Shown here piece by piece: positions 57,114-64,000 of a stretch of 64,000 nucleotides of DNA. Source of the stretch: Rhodobacteraceae bacterium HLUCCA08 (GTDB taxonomy: Bacteria; Pseudomonadota; Alphaproteobacteria; Rhodobacterales; Rhodobacteraceae); NCBI GenBank assembly GCA_001314655.1, contig LJSF01000007.1, forward strand, positions 1-64,000, written 5' to 3'. Made by a program: the position numbers and the translations under genes. How positions within the stretch are numbered: position 1 is the first letter of the stretch; each line of letters begins with the position of its first letter. The notes under the pieces were generated by a model. The model had not been told where the DNA came from. It did not search any database and saw nothing but the letters and a program-made list of their open reading frames with translations.

Positions 57114-57995
57114 ATGGCCAACGAAACCGCCGATATCCGGCAGCCCCGCCTGCGCCTGCCGGCCCTGTCGCTTCCGCGCGACGGCGTCTGGGGCAACCGA
57201 AAGGTGCAGATTGCCCTGATGATCCTCGGGCCGATCCTGGTGTTGACGGCGCTCGCCCCGCTGCTGCCGCTTCAGGCGCCGCTCGAGACCAACCTGCGCG
57301 CGACCATGGAGCCGCCGTCCATTGTCCATCCCTTCGGCACCGACCGGATGGGCCGAGACGTGCTCTCGCGCACCCTGGAGGGGGTCAAGGTCTCGTTGTT
57401 GGTCGGCTTTTCGGTCGCCACCATCGCCTTGGTGGCCGGCATGATCTTCGGCACCCTCGCGGGTTTCTTCGGCGGGATGATCGACCGGATCGTGATGACC
57501 ATCGTCGACATCTTCCTCGCCTTCCCGTCGCTTCTGCTGGCGATCGGGCTGGTGGCGATCGTCGGCACCGGGCTGGTGCCGGTCATCGCGGCCATCGCCA
57601 TGGCCGATGTGCCCCGCTTCATCCGGCTGCAGCGCAGCCAGGTCCTGAGCCTGCGCAGCCGCGCCTTCATAGATGCGGCGCGCACCGTCAACGCCTCGCA
57701 GGGCTGGATGATGACCCGCCACATCATCCCCAACACCGTGGCGCCGATGCTGGTGGCGGCCTCGATCGCCTCGGCCAACGCGATCCTGGTGGAGGCAAGC
57801 CTCAGCTTCCTCGGCCTCGGGATCATGCCGCCCGCCCCGTCGCTCGGCAACATCATCCGCGACGGGCAGACCTACCTTCAACAGGCCTGGTGGATTTCGA
57901 CCCTGCCGGGAATCGTCATCCTGCTGATCGCGTTCTCGCTGCATTTCCTGTCCGACGGCATCCGAGAGGAGCTGGACCCCCGTGCCCGCAAATGA
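57114..57995 (+). CDS. Peptide ABC transporter permease DppC type
   Basis: 293 residues; cytoplasmic start, six helices, FGTDRMGRDVLSRTLEG and the permease loop FIDAARTVNASQGWMMTRHI. It follows the DppB-type gene by 17 bases. Confidence 0.93.
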   Translation: MANETADIRQPRLRLPALSLPRDGVWGNRKVQIALMILGPILVLTALAPLLPLQAPLETNLRATMEPPSIVHPFGTDRMGRDVLSRTLEGVKVSLLVGFSVATIALVAGMIFGTLAGFFGGMIDRIVMTIVDIFLAFPSLLLAIGLVAIVGTGLVPVIAAIAMADVPRFIRLQRSQVLSLRSRAFIDAARTVNASQGWMMTRHIIPNTVAPMLVAASIASANAILVEASLSFLGLGIMPPAPSLGNIIRDGQTYLQQAWWISTLPGIVILLIAFSLHFLSDGIREELDPRARK

Positions 57996-58032
57996 CCTTG
58001 GCCACCCGCCCCTGCTACCGGAGACCCAGACG

Positions 58033-60000
58033 ATGACCTACCAATCCGATGTCGCGGCCACGCTTCTGGAGGTGCGCGACCTGCGCACCGAATTCGACAC
58101 CCGCACGGGCACCGTCACCGCGGTCGACGGGGTGTCCTTCAGCGTCGCGAAAGGCGAGCGCATCGCCATCGTCGGCGAAAGCGGCTCGGGCAAGAGCGCC
58201 ATGGCCATGTCGCTTTTGCGGCTGCTGGCCCATCCCGGTCGCGTCGCGGGCGGGCAGGTGTTGCTGGACGGGCGCGATCTGGCCGGCCTGTCCGAACGGG
58301 CACTGAACGCGATCCGGGGGCGCGAGGTCGGGACGGTGTTCCAGGATCCGATGTCGTCGCTCGATCCGGTGATGAAGGTCAGTCGACAGATGGTCCGGCC
58401 GATCATGCGCAACCTCGGGCTGGGCCGGGACGACGCGCGCACCGAGGCGATCCGCTGGCTCGACAAGGTCGGCATCCCCGACGCCGCCCGGCGCATCGAC
58501 GCCTACCCGTTCGAAATGTCGGGCGGCATGCGGCAGCGGGTGATGATCGCCATGGCGCTGTCGTGCCGGCCGCGGCTGGTGATCGCCGATGAACCGACCA
58601 CGGCGCTCGACGTCACGATCCAGGCGCAGATCGTCGCCATGCTCAAGGACCTGACCGCCGAAGCCGGGGCGGCGATGATGTTCATCACCCATGACCTGGG
58701 GCTGGTCGCGCGCTTCGCCCATAATGTAGCGGTCATGTATGCCGGCCGCATCGTCGAATTCGGCCCGGTCGGCGCGATCTTCGCCGCACCGCAGCACCCC
58801 TATACCCAAAGCCTGCTGCGCACGATCCCGAGCGTGGACGGCCTCAGGAACACGCGCCTGGCGCAGATCCCCGGCCTGCCGCCCGACATGCGCCGCAAAC
58901 CCGCCGGCTGCGCCTTTCGCGCGCGCTGCGCCGTGGCGACCGATCGCTGTGCCCGCGACCTGCCCGAGCTTGGCCCCCGCCCCGGCGGGCTTGCCGCGGC
59001 CTGCTGGGTCGAGGGCGGGCTGACCGCCGCGCCGGTTCGGCCCGAGCCGCGGCGCAAGCCTGCCCGGATCGCGCCGGGCAAGCGGATGACGGTCGAGATC
59101 AACAACCTGGTCAAGCATTTCGAGGGCCGCAGCCTGTTGTCGAAGAACCGCAGCGTGGTGCGCGCGGTCAACGGCGTGAACCTGCGTGTGCGCAATGGCG
59201 AAACCCTGGGCATCGTGGGCGAAAGCGGCTGCGGGAAAAGCACTCTGGCGCGGCTTCTGCTTGGTCTTGAACAGGCCACTTCGGGCGAAATCTTCATCGA
59301 AGGGCTGGCGCAGATGATTTTCCAGGACCCGTTTTCGTCCTTCAACCCCAAGATGCGCATCGCCGGGATCATCGAGGAACCGCTGGCCGTGCAGCGGTGG
59401 GGCGATCGTGCCGAACGCGCCGCGCGGGTCGAAGACCTTGTCGCCAAGGTCGGGCTCGATCCGTCGCATCTCGACCGCTATCCCAGCCAGCTGTCGGGCG
59501 GGCAGCGGCAGCGGGTCGCCGTGGCCCGTGCGCTGGCGCTGAACCCTTCGGTCGTGGTCGCCGACGAACCCACATCGGCGCTCGACGTGTCGGTGCGGGC
59601 GCAGATCATCAACCTGCTGGCCGACCTCAAGGCCGATCTGGGCATCAGTTTCGTGTTCATCAGCCACGATCTGCTGACGGTGCGCTACATCGCCGACCGG
59701 ATCGCGGTGATGTATCTTGGCGAAGTGGTGGAATACGGCCCCGCCGAGGATGTCTTCGACCGCCCCGTCCACCCCTATACACGGGCGCTGATCGATGCCG
59801 TCCCGATCCCCGACCCCAAGCTGGAGGCCGGGCGCAGCAACGCGCCGCTCAAGGGCGACCTGCCCAGCCCGCTGGACCTGCCCGAGGGCTGCGCCTTTGC
59901 CGCGCGCTGTCCGATGGCAAGCGACCTGTGCCGCACCGAGAAACCGGTTCTGAAAAAGCACCGCACATCACAAGAGGCGGCCTGTCACTATGCAAACTGA
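58033..60000 (+). CDS. Fused peptide ABC transporter ATPase (DppD-DppF in one chain)
   Basis: 655 residues with two complete ATPase domains: [17 protein letters not shown] and [11 protein letters not shown], then [18 protein letters not shown] and [11 protein letters not shown]. Each has the C-terminal Cys-rich oligopeptide domain ([16 protein letters not shown]). An in-frame GTG at 57982 is a possible earlier start. Fusions of this type are usual in peptide transporters of this group. Confidence 0.92.
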   Translation: MTYQSDVAATLLEVRDLRTEFDTRTGTVTAVDGVSFSVAKGERIAIVGESGSGKSAMAMSLLRLLAHPGRVAGGQVLLDGRDLAGLSERALNAIRGREVGTVFQDPMSSLDPVMKVSRQMVRPIMRNLGLGRDDARTEAIRWLDKVGIPDAARRIDAYPFEMSGGMRQRVMIAMALSCRPRLVIADEPTTALDVTIQAQIVAMLKDLTAEAGAAMMFITHDLGLVARFAHNVAVMYAGRIVEFGPVGAIFAAPQHPYTQSLLRTIPSVDGLRNTRLAQIPGLPPDMRRKPAGCAFRARCAVATDRCARDLPELGPRPGGLAAACWVEGGLTAAPVRPEPRRKPARIAPGKRMTVEINNLVKHFEGRSLLSKNRSVVRAVNGVNLRVRNGETLGIVGESGCGKSTLARLLLGLEQATSGEIFIEGLAQMIFQDPFSSFNPKMRIAGIIEEPLAVQRWGDRAERAARVEDLVAKVGLDPSHLDRYPSQLSGGQRQRVAVARALALNPSVVVADEPTSALDVSVRAQIINLLADLKADLGISFVFISHDLLTVRYIADRIAVMYLGEVVEYGPAEDVFDRPVHPYTRALIDAVPIPDPKLEAGRSNAPLKGDLPSPLDLPEGCAFAARCPMASDLCRTEKPVLKKHRTSQEAACHYAN

Positions 60001-61282
60001 CCGCTTCGCGCTGTTCGGAATCTTCGGCGGATGCGTCTTCTTCACCATCACCGGCCTGGCCAACCCGTTCTTCTCGCTCTATGCCGCCGAACTGGGCGCC
60101 TCGACCTTCGCGATCGGCGCGATGGTCACGCTCAAGGCGCTTCTGCCGGTCTTCATCGCGATGCCGGCCGGCCAGCTGATCGACAGCCTGGGGCCGATGC
60201 GGATGCTGCAATGGGGGTCGTGGTTCCTGCTTGCGGCGCTGGCCTGCATGGTCTTCGCCGACGGGCTGCTGCTGCTTGCCTTGTCGCAGGTGCTGCTGGG
60301 GGCCTGCATCGTCATCATGGCCTCTTCGTTTCAGGTCCTGGTCGCCAAGGGCAGCCGTGACAGCCGGAACGAGGCGATCAAGCGCTATTCGATGTGGATG
60401 TCGGCGGGCGGCATGATGGGGCCGCTGATCGGCGGCGCCATCGCCTCGACCCAGGCGATCCCGGCGGATGGCTACCGCGCGGCCTTTCTGGCGTCGACGG
60501 CGGCGACCGCGGTCTTCATGTTGGTCCTTGCCGTGGTCGCCGCGCGCTATCCGCATCCCCGCCAGGACGAGGTCGAGATTTCGGCACGCGATGTGTTCAG
60601 CCTCAAGGGGGTAACGGGCAGCTATCGTTCGGGCCTCGATCTGGCGCATCTGCGCCCGGTGCAATTCGGCCTGATAGCGACCTTCCTGATCATGTTCATC
60701 CAGGCGCTCTACATGAGCTTCCTGCCGCTCTACCTTGATCAGAATGGCTTTTCCACCATGCTGATCGCGATCACCATCTCGCTCAAGGGGCTGGCGGGGA
60801 TGGTGTCGCGCTATGGGCTGACGCTGTTGACGCGGCGCTTCGCGCTGGAGCAGATCCTGATGGCCGCCGGCCTGATCTCGGCGCTCTGCGTGGTGCTGAC
60901 CCCGCTGGCCGTGACCACCCCCGCGACCATGCTGATCCTGGCCGCGATCCTGGGCGGCGCGGTGGGGGTGAACCTGCCGGTCAGCATCATGGTGATGGTC
61001 GATGCGGTGGGCGACGGCCAGCGCGGCAAGCTGATGGGGCTGCGGCTTCTGTCGAACCGCGTCTCGCAGATCCTCAGCCCGCTGATGTTCGGTGCGCTTG
61101 GCGGGCTTTTCGGGCTGACCGCAGCCTTCCTCAGCGCCGGCGCGATGCTGGTGGCGACGGTCACCGGTTTCTCGGTCTTCGCGCGCCGCAGCCTGATCGC
61201 CCCCGTCGTCGCCCCCGTCGCCGCCCCCGTCGCCGCCCCCGTCGTCGCCCCCGGGACCCCGGCCAAGGAACCGGCGGAGTGA
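59990..61282 (+). CDS. MFS transporter with VAP repeat tail
   Basis: 430 residues, 12 membrane helices; N-terminal [20 protein letters not shown] and loop RRFALEQILMAAG. The C-terminal tail is a simple repeat of VVAP/VAAP units (about 403-420). It overlaps the ATPase gene by 11 bases. Confidence 0.88.
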   Translation: MQTDRFALFGIFGGCVFFTITGLANPFFSLYAAELGASTFAIGAMVTLKALLPVFIAMPAGQLIDSLGPMRMLQWGSWFLLAALACMVFADGLLLLALSQVLLGACIVIMASSFQVLVAKGSRDSRNEAIKRYSMWMSAGGMMGPLIGGAIASTQAIPADGYRAAFLASTAATAVFMLVLAVVAARYPHPRQDEVEISARDVFSLKGVTGSYRSGLDLAHLRPVQFGLIATFLIMFIQALYMSFLPLYLDQNGFSTMLIAITISLKGLAGMVSRYGLTLLTRRFALEQILMAAGLISALCVVLTPLAVTTPATMLILAAILGGAVGVNLPVSIMVMVDAVGDGQRGKLMGLRLLSNRVSQILSPLMFGALGGLFGLTAAFLSAGAMLVATVTGFSVFARRSLIAPVVAPVAAPVAAPVVAPGTPAKEPAE

Positions 61283-61316
61283 CCCGTGACCGCACCACGC
61301 CCCGACCGTCCCGGCC

Positions 61317-62543
61317 ATGACCGTTCAGGCCCCGATCCCGCGGCCCGCCCCGGCGCGCTGGTCCGAGGTGCTGCGCGGCACGCCGGCATTGCCGATGATC
61401 CTTGTCACCGTGGCCGGCCACATGATGCTGTTCGGGATGCTGACGCCGGTCATGGCGACCTATGCGCAGGGGTTCGGCGTGCCGGGCTGGCAGATCGGGT
61501 TGATGATCTCGCTGTTTGCCGTGGGGCGCCTGGCGGCCGACCTGCCGGCGGGGGTCCTGGCCGGGCGCACCGGGCTGCGGCTGCTGCTGTGGGGCGGGCC
61601 CGCGCTGTGCGGGGTCGGCGGGCTGATCGGTGGATTGGCGACCGAATATGCGCAGGTGCTGGCCGGCCGCATCGTGCAGGGTGTCGGATCGGGTCTCTAC
61701 ATGACGGCGGCCACGATCTATGTCGCGCGGCTGAGCGCGCCCGACAACCGCGGCAAGCTGATGGCGATGTTCCAGGGCGCGATGCTGGTGGGCGCCTCGC
61801 TGGGCCCGGTGACGGGCGGCTGGGCGGCGGCGGCGCTTGGACCGGGCGGGCCCTTCCTGGCCGGCGCCGCGATCGGCTTCGCCACGGCGCTGGCCGCCGC
61901 GATCATGGCGCGCGAACCCCAGGCGAAACCGGCCCCGGGTCACGCCCACCGGCCGCCGCTGGCGCTGATCCTGAGCCTGCCGTTCCTGAGCGTTCTGGCG
62001 GTGAACCTGGGCGTGTTCCTGACCCGCACCGTCGGCCAGTGGCAGCTTCTGCCGCTGCTGGCGACCGAACGTTTCGCCGCCAGCCCGGGCCAGATCGGCC
62101 TGGCGATCACGCTGTCGGCGGTCGGCACCCTTGCCGTGCTGCCGCTGACGGCGCGGTTGATCGAGCGGGTTCCGGGCGTGCCCGTCATCGCCGGATCGCT
62201 GCTGGCCACGATCCTGTGCCTTGTGGCGATTGCGCTGGCGCCCTCGATGTCGATGCTGCTGGCGGCGATGGTGGCGATGGGCCTGGCGACCGGCGTCACC
62301 GGCCCGGCCATCGCCGCCTACGCGGTCGAGATCTCGGACCCCGAACACCACGGCCCCGCCATGGGCGCGCTGCGTTTTGCCGGCGATCTGGGCTACCTCG
62401 TCGGGCCGATTTCCTTCGGCTTCATCGTCGATGCGACGGATATCGGACAGGCCGGCGGCATGCTGCTGAACGCGGGCCTCGTCGGCGCCATGGTCGCTTT
62501 GCTTGTCCTGACCCGTCGCCGCGCCCGGCACGGCTTTTCCTGA
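61317..62543 (+). CDS. MFS transporter
   Basis: 408 residues, 12 membrane helices; a typical MFS loop between helices 2 and 3, DLPAGVLAGRTGLRLLL. Paralogue of the previous gene in fold but distinct in sequence. It may export a product or import the substrate; direction is not visible. Confidence 0.88.
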   Translation: MTVQAPIPRPAPARWSEVLRGTPALPMILVTVAGHMMLFGMLTPVMATYAQGFGVPGWQIGLMISLFAVGRLAADLPAGVLAGRTGLRLLLWGGPALCGVGGLIGGLATEYAQVLAGRIVQGVGSGLYMTAATIYVARLSAPDNRGKLMAMFQGAMLVGASLGPVTGGWAAAALGPGGPFLAGAAIGFATALAAAIMAREPQAKPAPGHAHRPPLALILSLPFLSVLAVNLGVFLTRTVGQWQLLPLLATERFAASPGQIGLAITLSAVGTLAVLPLTARLIERVPGVPVIAGSLLATILCLVAIALAPSMSMLLAAMVAMGLATGVTGPAIAAYAVEISDPEHHGPAMGALRFAGDLGYLVGPISFGFIVDATDIGQAGGMLLNAGLVGAMVALLVLTRRRARHGFS

Positions 62544-62579
62544 CCCACCCGACCGTCCACACCAACAAGGAGACACACC

Positions 62580-63344
62580 ATGACTGACCGCATCTGGGAC
62601 CAATTCCTGACCGACCGCGACAAGGAGGTCTTCGCCGCCTCGGGCTTTGGCGCGATGGCCGATTGGGGCGAACGCCCTGCCCTGCTGATCATCGACGTGA
62701 ACTATGCCTTCTGCGACGAGGAATCGATGCCGATCCTCGAGTCGATCAAGAAATGGCGCACCTCCTGCGGCGAAGTCGCCTGGGAGGCGATGCCGGTCCT
62801 GCAACGCCTGATCGACACCTGCCGCGGCAAGGGCATCCCGGTGATCTACACCACCGGCATCCGCCGCCCCGACAATTGGGACAGCGGCAGCTGGACCTGG
62901 AAGAACAAGCGCCGGCAGGAGGAACGCAAGCCGGTCCTCACCTCGGACGGGCGCGACGGCAACGAGATCGTGGACGCGATCGCCCCCGGCCCGCGCGACA
63001 TCGTCGTGCACAAGCAGAAACCCTCGGGCTTTGCCGGCACGCCGCTGCACAGCTACCTGCAGCTGCTGGGCTGCGACAGCGTGATCGTGACCGGCACCAC
63101 CACCTCGGGCTGCGTGCGGGCCACCGTGCTCGATGCCTTTTCGCTGAATTTCCGGGTGACGGTGGTCGAGGACGGCTGCTTTGACCGCGCCCAGGCAAGC
63201 CACGCGATCAACCTGTGCGACATGCATGCGAAATACGCCAACGTGATGCCCAGCGACGCGGTGATCGATCACCTCAACACGCTGTCGCAGGGCATGTTCG
63301 ACCTGCCCTCGGGCGCGGGGATGACCGCAACCGCGGCGGAGTGA
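62580..63344 (+). CDS. Isochorismatase-family amidase, second copy in cluster
   Basis: 254 residues; triad Asp39 (LIIDVNYAF), Lys145 (VVHKQKPSGF), Cys178 (TTTSGCVRAT). Shares the FGAMADWGERPALLIIDV layout of the first amidase but is clearly diverged. ATG 62580 has AAGGAGA ribosome site. It may act on a different amide or in series with the first enzyme. Confidence 0.87.
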   Translation: MTDRIWDQFLTDRDKEVFAASGFGAMADWGERPALLIIDVNYAFCDEESMPILESIKKWRTSCGEVAWEAMPVLQRLIDTCRGKGIPVIYTTGIRRPDNWDSGSWTWKNKRRQEERKPVLTSDGRDGNEIVDAIAPGPRDIVVHKQKPSGFAGTPLHSYLQLLGCDSVIVTGTTTSGCVRATVLDAFSLNFRVTVVEDGCFDRAQASHAINLCDMHAKYANVMPSDAVIDHLNTLSQGMFDLPSGAGMTATAAE

Positions 63345-63430
63345 GCGCCAGGGCCGCGACGCCCCCTCGCCGGGGCCGCCGCGGTCTGACAAGGTGATGG
63401 CATCCATCACCGACCCAGGGGACCCCGGCC

Positions 63431-63964
63431 GTGACTTTTTCCAGATCCGACTATGTCTTTCTCGCGCTGGCGATTGGCGGCGGCGCGGCCTGTCTGCGGC
63501 AGGGCGGCCTGCCGCTTGTCGCCGCCGGGCTGGCCGAGGCCGGCTGGCTCTTGCTGATCGTGCTGCCGCAGCTCGCGGCGGGCCTGTTGCTGGGGGGGCT
63601 GATCTCGCGCCTTGTCGGGCGCGAGAAAGTCGCCGCCCTGCTGGGCACGAAATCAGGCATGAAGGGCCTGATGCTGGCCACGGCGGCCGGCACGATCACA
63701 CCCGGCGGGCCCTTCACCTCGTTTCCCATCGTCCATGCGCTCTGGGTCGCGGGGGCCGATGCGGGCGCCCTGATCGCCTATCTGACGGCCTGGGCGCTGA
63801 TCGGGTTGAACCGGCTGATCGTCTGGGAGCTGCCCTTGATGGGGGCCGAATTCGCGCTGGTGCGCACGCTGGTCTGCCTGCCGTTGCCGATCGTCGCCGG
63901 GCTGATCGCCCGGGCGCTGGTCCGCTCGCCTGTCCTTGCGCTCAGAAAGGCGCCCGCCGAATGA
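63431..63964 (+). CDS. Permease, N-terminal half of a two-gene DUF318/UPF0718-like pair
   Basis: 177 residues from GTG 63431; membrane helices, and LLGTKSGMKGLMLATAAGTI then TPGGPFTSFPIVHALW, as in permeases of the ArsP/UPF0718 family. Stop overlaps the next start (ATGA). The transported compound is not known. Confidence 0.7.
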   Translation: MTFSRSDYVFLALAIGGGAACLRQGGLPLVAAGLAEAGWLLLIVLPQLAAGLLLGGLISRLVGREKVAALLGTKSGMKGLMLATAAGTITPGGPFTSFPIVHALWVAGADAGALIAYLTAWALIGLNRLIVWELPLMGAEFALVRTLVCLPLPIVAGLIARALVRSPVLALRKAPAE

Positions 63965-64000
63965 TCGCCGCGGCCATCACCATATGGAGCATCGTCGCCA
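63961..64000 (+). CDS. Start of a membrane protein gene, cut by window edge
   Basis: ATG 63961 opens a frame reading MIAAAITIWSIVA, a hydrophobic helix. It overlaps the previous stop, so it is probably the second half of the permease pair. Only 13 codons are visible. Confidence 0.5.
   Translation, partial: MIAAAITIWSIVA

Overview
The window is high-GC DNA from an alphaproteobacterium, most likely Rhodobacterales (Rhodobacteraceae/Roseobacteraceae). The signs are an RNase E whose S1 domain carries an acidic insert, a purS/purQ/purC purine set, the DUF1476 F1-ATPase inhibitor, a DctB/DctD pair, a cobalamin methyltransferase set with DUF1638, and a CehA/PHP hydrolase beside a CUT1 sugar importer. 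Only a few short AT-rich patches break the GC-rich composition.

Bases 1-32,500 are ordinary core chromosome: a membrane-anchored cell-envelope protein (cut by the window edge), a LOG-family hydrolase, RarD, a rhodanese, a host-attachment-type gene broken by a stop codon, sodB, a coupled glycosyltransferase/glycosyltransferase/sulfotransferase operon, ccdA, tusA, rne, a lipoprotein, dctD-dctB, purQ, a DUF3592 protein, a zinc alcohol dehydrogenase, purS, purC, DUF1476, a methyltransferase/corrinoid/DUF1638 set that looks like parts of a split methionine synthase, sufE, rnd, purN-purM, a CAU tRNA, a 92-bp tandem repeat made of hairpins, an orphan EnvZ-like kinase and an MBL-fold hydrolase.

Bases 32,592-44,860 are a complete integrative element of about 12.2 kb in the 3' end of tRNA-Asn(GTT). 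It is bounded by 49-bp direct repeats. It encodes a tyrosine integrase, an AlpA-type excisionase, a primase-helicase, a serine recombinase, a small-terminase-like HTH protein, several unknown proteins and a large fused nuclease-methyltransferase restriction enzyme. No capsid, portal, tail or large terminase gene is present, so it resembles a phage satellite or defence island. Next to the primase gene is an array of nine copies of CGGTCGGGG in two opposed blocks around an AT-richer spacer, a strong candidate replication origin.

Bases 44,861-46,600 hold decayed Imm11-like immunity genes. Bases 46,622-51,833 hold a CUT1 sugar importer split over two divergent units with a PHP/CehA hydrolase; a perfect 14-bp palindrome in the shared promoter is a likely operator. 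An orphan PP2C-like phosphatase gene follows. Bases 53,779-63,344 form a catabolic cluster: two isochorismatase-fold amidases bracketing a complete peptide-type ABC importer and two MFS transporters, probably for uptake and cleavage of an unidentified amide or carbamoyl compound. The window ends in a permease gene pair. The clearest places for something undescribed are the tRNA-Asn element with its iterons, the 92-bp hairpin repeat array, the GAFTGA-less DctD and the twin-amidase cluster.
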